In this document: positions 1 to 6,223 of the stretch, in pieces
Position numbering within the stretch: the stretch's first letter is position 1
Layout: each line of letters opens with the position of its first letter
The notes under the pieces: model-generated
The model's database searches: none
Told to the model about the DNA's origin: nothing
What the model saw: only the letters and a program-made list of their open reading frames with translations
Program-made: the position numbers and the translations under genes
Origin: Phenylobacterium sp.
GTDB lineage: Bacteria > Pseudomonadota > Alphaproteobacteria > Caulobacterales > Caulobacteraceae
Length of the DNA: 10,566 nucleotides
Direction: 5' to 3'
Assembly: GCA_019264505.1 (NCBI GenBank)
Contig: JAHUZY010000115.1
Location: 1 to 10,566, forward strand

Positions 1-691
1 CCGGCAGGCTGAAACCGGGGGACGCCAGACGCATCATCTGCAGCTTGCTGCGCACGATCCCAGCCGGGGCCAGACGGTCAGGAAAGAGGCTGACCAGATC
101 ATCGCCCGGACAGACCACGGCCCGATCGGCCTCGATCACCCCCTGGGCGGTGACAACATGCGGGGGTTCCACGGCGTGGACCGCTGTCTGGTGCAGAAAA
201 CGAACACCAAACCGCGCGCTCAGCCAGGCGGCCAGGCGCGGAATGGCGGTGCGCGAGTCCACCCGCAGGTCGTGCGGACTCCATAGGGCGCTCAGGGTCC
301 CGGGGCCGGTGACCTCGGGCGCACGGGCGCGCGCCTCGACGGCGGACAGGAGCCGACAGCCGTCGGCCATCTCCGTCATCATGAAGGCCTCGAGGACGGC
401 TACAGCCTCGGGGCGTCGAACAGGAAGCCACAGCCCGCGCTGCAGGACGTCGATACCCGCCTCGGCGGCGATCTCATCCCAGACCGCGCGGCTGCGGCGC
501 GCTCGGGCCCACACCTGACCGCGCGGTTGGCCGGTGACGGTGACGAAGCCGAAGTTGCGGATCGAAGCCCCGTTGGCCTGGGCGTCGCGGTCGATAACGA
601 CCACAGACAGGCCGCGCCGCGCGGCGGCCAGGGCGCAGGCGAGGCCCACGATTCCAGCGCCCACCACCGCAATGTCATAACGCGAGGTCAT
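1..691 (-). CDS. FAD-dependent oxidoreductase, TIGR03364-like (3' end outside window)
   Basis: The reading frame stays open from an ATG at 691 to the window edge, giving the first 230 residues; the C-terminus lies beyond position 1. The N-terminus has the DAO/glycine-oxidase type Rossmann fold: a beta strand, then GAGIVG at residues 11-16 for FAD binding, and an acidic end (VVVIDRD, D34) that holds the ribose. The following segment around GASIRNFGFVTVTGQ matches what I recall of the TIGR03364 family (proposed HpnW). That family is known for gene neighbourhoods with phosphonatase-like hydrolases and phosphonate transporters, so oxidation of an amine or aminophosphonate is a reasonable guess, not a demonstrated function. 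It is cytosolic, with no signal peptide. It is divergent from the membrane protein starting at 811, with a GntR-type operator between them. No in-frame start lies upstream in the stretch checked, and its ribosome-binding site is weak. Confidence 0.85.
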   Translation of the reverse strand, partial: MTSRYDIAVVGAGIVGLACALAAARRGLSVVVIDRDAQANGASIRNFGFVTVTGQPRGQVWARARRSRAVWDEIAAEAGIDVLQRGLWLPVRRPEAVAVLEAFMMTEMADGCRLLSAVEARARAPEVTGPGTLSALWSPHDLRVDSRTAIPRLAAWLSARFGVRFLHQTAVHAVEPPHVVTAQGVIEADRAVVCPGDDLVSLFPDRLAPAGIVRSKLQMMRLASPGFSLP

Positions 692-773
692 GGTCTGGCC
701 GGCGCCCGCCGTGTCGTGAGCGCCCCTCTGATCCCGATCATGCGCCGCCCCCGTCATCCAGCCGTTGCATAAT

Positions 774-785
774 TGGTCTAGACCA
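774..785. promoter_or_regulatory. 12-bp palindromic operator of HutC/GntR type
   Basis: The sequence TGGTCTAGACCA is a perfect inverted repeat lying between two divergent genes. Established knowledge: GntR regulators of the HutC subfamily bind TGGTxTAGACCA-type sites (DasR consensus TGGTCTAGACCA; mycobacterial PhnF uses a one-base variant). A CATAAT hexamer at 768-773 directly abuts it and could be a -10 for the plus-strand gene, although I see no good -35. A bound repressor here could silence both divergent genes. No GntR gene lies inside the window. Confidence 0.7.
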
Positions 786-810
786 CGTGGATGTAACAAG
801 GGCAAGACAC

Positions 811-2118
811 GTGATCGCATCCCTGCGCCTTCGACTGACCCAGGCCCATCCCGTGGCCTTCGTCCTGTTCGCCGGTCTGGCGGGCTTCTGCGCGTACTTC
901 TCGATGTACGCCTTCCGCAAACCCTTCACCGCGGCGACCTTCGAGAACGTGGCCGGCTGGGACTTCGTCCTCGACTACAAGATCGCCCTGGTCCTGGCCC
1001 AGGTCGCCGGCTACGCCCTGTCCAAACTGGCGGGCGTCAAGGTGATCTCGGAAATGCGGCCGGAGCGCCGCGCCCTGGCCATTGTGCTGCTGATCGGCGT
1101 CTCCTGGATCGCCCTGGTGCTGTTCGCCGTGATCCCGGCGCCCTGGAACGTGGCGGCCCTTTTTCTGAACGGCCTGCCGCTCGGCCTGATCTGGGGCCTG
1201 GTGTTCGGCTTCATGGAAGGACGACGCACCAGCGAGGTCCTGGGCGCCATCCTCTGCGCCAGCTTCATCCTGTCCTCTGGCGTGGTGAAGTCCGTGGGCA
1301 AGGCCCTGATGGACACCGCCCACATCTCCCCCTTCTGGATGCCGGCCGCGACCGGGGTCGTCTTCATGCCGCTGCTGGCCATATCTGTGCTGGCGCTCGC
1401 GGCCCTGCCGCCGCCCAGCGCCGCGGACGAGGCCGAGCGGGTCGCCCGCCGCCCCATGATGGCGGCCCAGCGAGCCCAGTTCCTGGCCGCCCATTGGCCG
1501 CTCCTCATTCTGCTGGTCGCCGCCTATGTGCTGCTGAGCGCCTTCCGCGACCTCCGCGACAATTTCGCCGCCGAGATCTGGCAGGCCCTGGGCTATGGGG
1601 ACGCCGCCGCCATCTTCACCGCCAGCGAAGGCCCGGTGGCCGTCCTATCCCTGGTCACGATGGGGGTGCTGATCGCCGTGAAGAACAATGGCCGCGCCCT
1701 GCTCTTCATGCACGGCGTGATCATGGCGGGCTTCGCCCTCCTGGGCGCCTCAACCCTGGCCTATCAGCAGGGGCTCTTGCCCCCCATCGCCTGGATGATC
1801 GCCAGCGGCGCGGGCCTCTACCTGGCCTATACGCCGTTCAACGCCATGCTGTTTGACCGAATGATCGCCTATACCGGCACGGTGGGGACCGCAGGCTTTC
1901 TGATCTATCTGGCCGACGCCTCAGGCTATCTGGGCAGCGTCGTCCTGTTGCTCATCCGCAATTTCGCCGCCGTGGACCTGCCCTGGGTCCCCTTCTTCGT
2001 GAACGCCGCCTACGGCACGAGCCTGGTGGGTCTGGCCCTGGTCGCCGGGGCCACGGCGCTGTTTCTACGCGATCGAACCGCCGTACCCGCGCGCCCGCTC
2101 CCGCAACCGACAGGCTGA
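811..2118 (+). CDS. DUF5690-type polytopic membrane protein, MFS/OPA-like transporter
   Basis: This 435-residue protein is almost entirely hydrophobic segments joined by short charged loops, consistent with about 12 membrane helices and an MFS-like fold in the inner membrane. Near the N-terminus it carries YFSMYAFRKPF, a motif reminiscent of organophosphate:phosphate antiporters (GlpT/UhpT), followed by LDYKIALVLAQVAGYALSK and KVISEM, which I recognise as typical of the DUF5690 family. The substrate is unknown; the divergent TIGR03364-like oxidase and GntR operator suggest import of a phosphonate or related metabolite, which is inference. The frame also allows a GTG at 787, but that start directly abuts the operator and has no ribosome-binding site. 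GTG 811 has AAGGG eight bases upstream and is preferred. Confidence 0.8.
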   Translation: MIASLRLRLTQAHPVAFVLFAGLAGFCAYFSMYAFRKPFTAATFENVAGWDFVLDYKIALVLAQVAGYALSKLAGVKVISEMRPERRALAIVLLIGVSWIALVLFAVIPAPWNVAALFLNGLPLGLIWGLVFGFMEGRRTSEVLGAILCASFILSSGVVKSVGKALMDTAHISPFWMPAATGVVFMPLLAISVLALAALPPPSAADEAERVARRPMMAAQRAQFLAAHWPLLILLVAAYVLLSAFRDLRDNFAAEIWQALGYGDAAAIFTASEGPVAVLSLVTMGVLIAVKNNGRALLFMHGVIMAGFALLGASTLAYQQGLLPPIAWMIASGAGLYLAYTPFNAMLFDRMIAYTGTVGTAGFLIYLADASGYLGSVVLLLIRNFAAVDLPWVPFFVNAAYGTSLVGLALVAGATALFLRDRTAVPARPLPQPTG

Positions 2119-2161
2119 CCCGCCACACGGAGCGTCAGACCCGCCGGCGTCCTTTTGGCGC

Positions 2162-2192
2162 CCCAGCCGACCCTTTGATTGGCCGGGCTGGG
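2162..2192. terminator. Possible bidirectional hairpin between convergent genes
   Basis: CCCAGCC at 2162-2168 pairs with GGCTGGG at 2186-2192, with partial inner pairing (GACC against GGCC). It lies between two convergent genes, 44 bases after the DUF5690 stop. There is no real T-tract on either side, so it is only a weak candidate intrinsic terminator. Confidence 0.3.
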
Positions 2193-2220
2193 TTGAACCG
2201 TTCGTCCAGACCTGGCGCCG

Positions 2221-2874
2221 TCACCCGCTGAGGCCAAGTTGGACCGCCATGCGGACCAGATCGGCAGTCCCCCGAGCCTGCAGCTTTTGCATCGCTAGCC
2301 GACGATGGGTCTTTACGGTCGTCTCGCTGAGGTCGAGTTCGGCCGCAGCCTGCTTGTTCAGACGACCGTTCGCCACCAGTTCGATGACTTGCCGTTGGCG
2401 TTCCGACAGACTGGCGAAACAGTGGCGCAGGCGTTGGCTATCCCGCCGCCGAAACCAGCGCTGCTGATCGACCGCCAGGGCGGCTGTGACCGCATCGAGA
2501 AGGTTCTGCTCGCGCAGGGGCTTTGTCAGAAAATCTGCCGCCCCATCCCGCATCGCGCGGACCGATAGCTCCACGTCGGCGTAGCCAGTCATGATGATCA
2601 CCGGTGGATAGTTCTCCGACCGCCCGGCGTTCGCGAGCAGATCAAGGCCGTTCCCGTCCGGCAGCCGCAGGTCGGTCAGGATGCAGCTCGGCCGATCGGG
2701 AAGATCGGCGGCATAGAAGTCCCGCAGCGAGGCGTAGGTGGTGGATTCGAGACCAATCGACATCAGCAGGTCCTGCAGGGCCATGCCGATGATCAGGTCA
2801 TCTTCGACGATGTGAACCAGAGCGGGGGGCGTCACGTCGGCCAGCCGCTCAGGTTTGCGTTGGTTGAGCTTCAC
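2221..2874 (-). CDS. FixJ/NarL-type response regulator (REC + LuxR HTH)
   Basis: The 217-residue protein has a receiver domain (about 18-140) followed by a LuxR-type HTH (about 150-212). Receiver landmarks are complete: acidic cluster E24-D25-D26, phospho-acceptor D68 in LTDLRLPDGNG, T96 in MTGY and K118 in TKPL. The HTH is typical: LSERQRQVIELVANG, then LDLSETTVKTHR. It should be a phosphorylation-controlled DNA-binding activator, but no histidine kinase lies nearby, so it is an orphan here. GTG 2874 is chosen because a G-rich Shine-Dalgarno (GAGGGGGGG) sits a few bases upstream and the receiver then begins about 18 residues in. An in-frame ATG at 2952 exists but falls inside the predicted ribosome-binding block of the promoter cassette. 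It is probably transcribed from the ECF-type promoter at 2973-3003 and coupled to a short upstream ORF. Confidence 0.9.
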   Translation of the reverse strand: MKLNQRKPERLADVTPPALVHIVEDDLIIGMALQDLLMSIGLESTTYASLRDFYAADLPDRPSCILTDLRLPDGNGLDLLANAGRSENYPPVIIMTGYADVELSVRAMRDGAADFLTKPLREQNLLDAVTAALAVDQQRWFRRRDSQRLRHCFASLSERQRQVIELVANGRLNKQAAAELDLSETTVKTHRRLAMQKLQARGTADLVRMAVQLGLSG

Positions 2875-2936
2875 GGTTCCCCCCCTCTGGATAGCGTTGC
2901 ACTGATCAGGGACCTGATAAGAAGCAGGGTCGACAT
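2871..2936 (-). CDS. Short upstream ORF (21 aa) translationally coupled to the response regulator
   Basis: ATG 2936 opens a 21-residue frame (begins MSTLLLIRS, ends RGGEP) whose TGA overlaps the GTG of the response regulator as GTGA (2874-2871). GGAGG lies nine bases upstream of the ATG. The stretch before and through the ATG matches the corresponding DUF305 start region (GAGGCCGCAAT then ATGTC), so this may be a relic of a copied DUF305 5' end that now serves as a leader. The peptide is hydrophobic in its first half and resembles nothing I can name. Translation of it is inferred from the ribosome-binding site and overlap only. Confidence 0.45.
   Translation of the reverse strand: MSTLLLIRSLISATLSRGGEP
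2905..2918. repeat. Dyad inside the response-regulator leader
   Basis: ATCAGG and CCTGAT flank a two-base centre, giving a 14-bp inverted repeat in the short upstream ORF, about 30 bases before the regulator start. It could be a protein-binding site (for instance autoregulation) or a small RNA stem with a GUCC loop that modulates coupling. No function can be read from the sequence. Confidence 0.4.
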
Positions 2937-3023
2937 TTATTGCGGCCTCCATTCGGACAAATCTGATCTGAACAATAGACGCCGCAACACAGGCGATTAT
3001 TCCGGCCGACCACCTTCTTTTTT
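2934..3023 (-). repeat. Promoter/leader cassette, copy A (before response regulator)
   Basis: Read on the minus strand, this copy shares in the same order with 6221-6310: an A-tract with GA, GGTCGG, GGAATAATCG, a 15-nt spacer, GTCTATTG, TCA, TGTCCGA, GAGGCCGCAAT and ATGTC. Distance from the start codon to the -10 block is 36 bases here and 37 in the other copy. Homology covering promoter, ribosome-binding site and start codon indicates duplication rather than chance convergence on a sigma-factor consensus. Confidence 0.8.
2973..3003 (-). promoter_or_regulatory. Predicted ECF sigma promoter driving the response regulator
   Basis: The -35 is GGAATAAT (3003-2996), the spacer 15 bases, and the -10 GTCTATTG (2980-2973). 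An A-tract at 3018-3023 lies upstream like an UP element. This GGAATA/GTCTA architecture is unlike sigma-70 and resembles promoters reported for some alphaproteobacterial ECF factors (recalled, not checked). Transcription would start near 2966. Confidence 0.7.
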
Positions 3024-3064
3024 CCCTTGACCGTCGGGCCTCACCTCGGGGCCGATTGAAGGCG

Positions 3065-3838
3065 TCAGGAGACCGACAGCTGCCTTAGAACATCCTCGGC
3101 CACGGGGCGCAGATCGCTCGACGCGCGCGGGGCCACGACGCTGAAACCGAGCCCGTCCCGCGACCAGGTCACCCCGTCCAGACCGCCGTATGACTGCTCC
3201 GACATGGACCTATTCTTGTCGATCTGCATCGGCCGCATCATCACGGCCAGGCGACCGGCCCCAGGCCCCTCATAGATGAACAGCGCGGCGGGACCGTTGG
3301 GCGTTGTCACCAGCCGGCCGCCGAGAAAGCGATAGCCGGCGCCCTGCAAATCAGGCGGCTGCACCGGCGTGTCGAGACGCTCGGACACCCAGCGGGTCAG
3401 CGTCCCACGCTGATCGGAGGCCAGTTCAACAGGGCGATCGGTGTCGGCGGCGTAGACCCTATAGTTGTCGATGGCCTCCTGACCGAGGGCTTGAATTCCA
3501 TGCGCAGGGGGCGAAACCGCGTCCCGCGCGAACCAGCCGGACAGGCCGCCAATACAGAGAAAGGCTGCGACCGCCGCGATCTGGCGCCTCTCAGCCAGCC
3601 TCTTACGCCGCCGCTCGATAAGGGCGTTCAAGCTCAGTTCGGCCGGCAGGGGTTGGTCGGCCAGCGGCGCCAGCGCCTCGCGCAACGCTTCACCCTGCTC
3701 CCGGTAGGTCACAAGGCGGGCCTTCGCCTCGGGATGGGCGTCCAGGTAGCGGGCCACGGCGTCGCGCCGGCTCTCCTCGAGCACGCCATCGAGAAAGGCC
3801 TGAAGGTCATCTTCGCTGATCGGGCGCTCCACGGTCAC
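3065..3838 (-). CDS. Membrane-anchored anti-sigma factor for the adjacent ECF sigma
   Basis: The 257-residue protein starts with a helical, charged cytoplasmic region containing SEDDLQAFLDGVLEE and a second helix with RYLDAHPEAKARL, the usual look of proteobacterial anti-sigma N-termini. A basic stretch (RRRKRLAERR) then leads into one membrane helix at about 87-104, and about 150 residues follow outside the membrane. The role is to hold the ECF factor until a periplasmic signal releases it. Its GTG start overlaps the sigma TGA as GTGA, implying coupled translation and balanced stoichiometry. H35 is present, but the HxxxCxxC zinc motif of ZAS-type anti-sigmas is absent, so release is probably not by zinc-thiol oxidation. 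The only cysteine I see is C95 in the membrane helix. The periplasmic part is not a family I can name. Confidence 0.85.
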   Translation of the reverse strand: MTVERPISEDDLQAFLDGVLEESRRDAVARYLDAHPEAKARLVTYREQGEALREALAPLADQPLPAELSLNALIERRRKRLAERRQIAAVAAFLCIGGLSGWFARDAVSPPAHGIQALGQEAIDNYRVYAADTDRPVELASDQRGTLTRWVSERLDTPVQPPDLQGAGYRFLGGRLVTTPNGPAALFIYEGPGAGRLAVMMRPMQIDKNRSMSEQSYGGLDGVTWSRDGLGFSVVAPRASSDLRPVAEDVLRQLSVS

Positions 3839-4353
3839 TTGACCCTCCTGAGATGGGTTCTTACGGGCGCCCCTTCGGCCATCTCACTGGCCAGCCGGGC
3901 GCGTCCGCGAGAGAGCCGCGACATGATCGTGCCGAGCGGCACACCCAGAACACGGGCGGTTTCCGCATAGGACAGTCCTTCGACTGTCACCAGCAGGATC
4001 ACGGCGCGATAGTCGTCCGGCAGTCGATCCAGCGCGCGGAGAATATCAGCGCGGGCCAGCCCGTGCTCCTGCGCCGGCGCCACGGACAGGAACGCCGGAT
4101 CCACCGTCTGGATCGGAGCCATCACGCCTCTTCGGCGCAGGGCGCGCCAGCGATTGACCGCGAGGTTGTGCAGGATGGCGTAGAGCCAGCTTCGGGTATC
4201 ACCGTCGGCGCGGCGTTGACCCCAGCGCGCGATCGCACGCTCCAGACAGTCCTGGACCAGGTCGTCCGCTTCCGCCGGATCACGAACCAGGGCGTTGGCG
4301 TATCGCCGCAGTCCCGGGATCACCGGCTCGATCAACTTCCCCATGTCGGTCAT
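3835..4353 (-). CDS. ECF-family RNA polymerase sigma factor
   Basis: The 172-residue protein contains only the two ECF domains. Region 2 runs from about 8 to 76, with ADDLVQDCLERA (core binding) and TRSWLYAILHNLAVNRWR (-10 recognition). Region 4 spans about 106-157, with LPDDYRAVILLVTVEGLSYAETA and GVPLGTIMSRLSRGRARL (the -35 recognition helix). It begins nine bases after the propeller stop, with AGGA overlapping that stop as ribosome-binding site, so it is in one operon with the two secreted proteins. Its operon promoter at 6261-6291 and the copy at 2973-3003 are the obvious targets. It resembles the ECF groups with GGAATA-type promoters (ECF26-like is my recollection, not verified). Confidence 0.93.
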   Translation of the reverse strand: MTDMGKLIEPVIPGLRRYANALVRDPAEADDLVQDCLERAIARWGQRRADGDTRSWLYAILHNLAVNRWRALRRRGVMAPIQTVDPAFLSVAPAQEHGLARADILRALDRLPDDYRAVILLVTVEGLSYAETARVLGVPLGTIMSRLSRGRARLASEMAEGAPVRTHLRRVK

Positions 4354-4362
4354 GCGCGCATC

Positions 4363-5793
4363 CTAGGGCGCCGCGACCTGGATCTGCACTGGAGCGCCCG
4401 GCTTGGCGGCCGTGCCGGAGGCGACCACCAGATAGCGACGCGAGGCGCCGCGATCGGCGCGCACCTGCTGACGAATGGGCCCCAGCGCATTGACGATCGC
4501 AGCACCGACGGGGTTGGTCATGAAGGCGGCGATCGGTTCCAGTGACCCGGCGCCGTCCGGCGTGTCCGCCAGGGCCAGGAAGTAGGGCGAACGGGGCGTC
4601 AGCCCAGACACCGCGCCCTGAATGACCTGGATAAGCCCCTGATCATAAAGGGTGATGGTGGACCCAACCTCAGCGCCGTCGCTGGCGCGCATCCGGATCA
4701 GTGTGGAGCTTGCGGCCGACCGCGCCTGCAGATTCTGGTCGCCCGCGCCCGTGGGAATTGCGCCAGGCACATAGACCAGGGCCTGGGGCGCCTGGCCGAC
4801 GCCAATAGTCGTCACGACGGCGTTCGCGGCCGTATCGATCACCGCCAGTTCGCTCGCATTCTCCAATCCGACATAGATGCGGGAGCCGTCGGACGAGGGC
4901 CACAGGCCATGCGGAAGAGCCCCCACCGGAATGGTCGCGACAAGGCTGAAATCGTCGGTGCGAAGGACCTTAACCGCATTCTCCCCACCGACCGTCACAT
5001 AGGCGAACTGACCACGCGCGGTGCGGGCGAAGTTGACGTGGTTTGTGATGGGGCCGGTATCCAGTGTCGCCAGCACATTGAACGGAGGGCGGGCGTTGAA
5101 GGCCACGGTCTTGCCGATGTCTTTCAGGGTGAACCACACCTGCGCCCCGTCCGGCGAGGCCGCGATGTTGGGGCAGAAGGCGCTCGGCTGAGTGACCTCC
5201 CCGACGATCTCGTGCGAGGCGACATCAACGACCACCGTCGTCGGATTGAAGGACGAGCAGATGTAGGCGTAGCGGCCGTCCGGCGAGAAGATGGTCATGC
5301 CCGGCCCGCCCGGAGTCCTGATCCGCCGGATTTCCGCGTAGCTGACTGGGTCGATCACCGACACGTAGTCCTCGCCGCGCACCGTCACCCACAGCTCCTG
5401 GCCATCGGGGGTAAAAAAGGCCTCGTGCGGCGAGCGACCAATATAGGTGACATGCTTCACGGTGTTGGTGGCGGTGTCGATGAAACTGACCGAGTTGGAG
5501 CCGATCGACACCACGGCCAGCGTCTTGCCGTCCGGCGAGAAGCCCAGGCCGTGAACCAGCAGCTGGCCGCGATAGAGGGGGCTGAGGTTGGCTGGAGACG
5601 GATCACCCAGGCGGATCAGGCCGACCAGGCGATTGGTGGACGGGTCGGTGACGGAGACCGTGTTGGAGAACTGTTCCGCTGCATAGACGCGGTCACTGGG
5701 CTGGATCTGGGTCGGCTGGGAGGCCTGGGCCGCCCCGGCGGCGAGAAGCGCGCCTGAAAGGCCGGCGACGACGCCGAAGGTGTGACGGGTCAT
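4363..5793 (-). CDS. Secreted YncE/YVTN-type beta-propeller protein
   Basis: The 476-residue protein has a Sec signal peptide (residues 1-24, cleavage after AQA) and then YVTN-type blades up to about residue 355. Each blade repeats the pattern VYAA or AYV, N-x-V-x-VID, then GxxPH or SPDG; examples are NSVSFIDTATNTV, YVSVIDPVSYAEI and ELAVIDTAANAVV. The last about 115 residues form a separate domain (with STLIRMRASDGAEVGSTITL and an AAFMTNPVGAAIVNALGP segment) that I cannot assign. It is periplasmic, probably a binding or scaffold protein; no catalytic residues or heme-binding motif (CxxCH) were seen. The frame extends to 5994, but ATG 5793 is chosen: it lies four bases after the DUF305 stop, follows GAAGG and starts the signal peptide. 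It is operonic with DUF305 and the sigma factor. Confidence 0.88.
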   Translation of the reverse strand: MTRHTFGVVAGLSGALLAAGAAQASQPTQIQPSDRVYAAEQFSNTVSVTDPSTNRLVGLIRLGDPSPANLSPLYRGQLLVHGLGFSPDGKTLAVVSIGSNSVSFIDTATNTVKHVTYIGRSPHEAFFTPDGQELWVTVRGEDYVSVIDPVSYAEIRRIRTPGGPGMTIFSPDGRYAYICSSFNPTTVVVDVASHEIVGEVTQPSAFCPNIAASPDGAQVWFTLKDIGKTVAFNARPPFNVLATLDTGPITNHVNFARTARGQFAYVTVGGENAVKVLRTDDFSLVATIPVGALPHGLWPSSDGSRIYVGLENASELAVIDTAANAVVTTIGVGQAPQALVYVPGAIPTGAGDQNLQARSAASSTLIRMRASDGAEVGSTITLYDQGLIQVIQGAVSGLTPRSPYFLALADTPDGAGSLEPIAAFMTNPVGAAIVNALGPIRQQVRADRGASRRYLVVASGTAAKPGAPVQIQVAAP

Positions 5794-5797
5794 GGGC

Positions 5798-6223
5798 TCA
5801 GCCTTCATGATGGTGGTGCGGGGTTTCGACCCCGGAGGGCGCGGTGGGTGGAGGATTGGTCGGAGCCGGAGCGGAGGCTGGCAGGGGTTCGCCCACGGCG
5901 AGCCGCATCGCGGCGATTTCCTCCTGCTGTTCGACGATGATTTCCTGGGCGAGACGACGGATCTGGTCGTTCTTGCTGTAGCGAAGCACCGCAACAGCCA
6001 TGTCGATGCCCCCCTGATGGTGCGGGATCATCATCGCCACGAAATCTCTGTCGATGTCGCCCGACGGCGGAATTTCCATGGCCGCGTGCATCCTGGCCAT
6101 GGCCGCGTCGTTCTCGGCCATGAACTGTTCTGCAGGCGTGCTCGCCGCAAGCGGTGTGGATAGGCCGACCGCAGCCAGAAGGCCGAACAGGGTCGCGGAC
6201 TTGCGGAAAGAGACGAAGGACAT
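5798..6223 (-). CDS. Periplasmic DUF305 protein with C-terminal His cluster
   Basis: The 141-residue precursor has a signal peptide (about 1-27, LAA cleavage) and a single DUF305 domain. The family hallmark MIPHHQGGIDMA is at about 65-76, preceded by a Met/His-rich helix (AMARMHAAM at 41-49). The tail is proline-rich and ends HHHHEG (H136-H139). DUF305 proteins are ferritin-like helical proteins; some, such as the cyanobacterial CopM, bind copper in the periplasm. Metal binding is therefore likely here but inferred. It is the first gene of the ECF operon. An in-frame GTG at 6247 would leave only about six leader bases after the predicted transcription start. ATG 6223 has GAGG nine bases upstream and is preferred. 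Confidence 0.88.
   Translation of the reverse strand: MSFVSFRKSATLFGLLAAVGLSTPLAASTPAEQFMAENDAAMARMHAAMEIPPSGDIDRDFVAMMIPHHQGGIDMAVAVLRYSKNDQIRRLAQEIIVEQQEEIAAMRLAVGEPLPASAPAPTNPPPTAPSGVETPHHHHEG

Noticed and set aside
787..810. Upstream GTG start (787) for the DUF5690 protein
   Set aside because: It directly abuts the palindromic operator and lacks a ribosome-binding site; GTG 811 has AAGGG at good spacing.
765..1856. Long plus-strand open frame (363 codons) overlapping the DUF5690 gene
   Set aside because: Its translation is rich in Arg, Gly and Pro with no membrane pattern or domain; it is a high-GC shadow of the real frame.
2875..2952. ATG 2952 as start of the response regulator, adding 26 residues
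   Set aside because: This ATG falls within the ribosome-binding block of the cassette and would have only about 14 leader bases; the added residues do not belong to the receiver domain.
4886..5545. Repeated CCGTCCGGCGA-like segments on the plus strand
   Set aside because: They are the reverse complement of the recurring SPDG codons of the beta-propeller blades, a protein-level repeat rather than a DNA element.
5794..5994. N-terminal extension of the propeller protein to 5994
   Set aside because: The extension overlaps most of the second half of DUF305, is Arg/Pro/Ser-rich and would bury the signal peptide.
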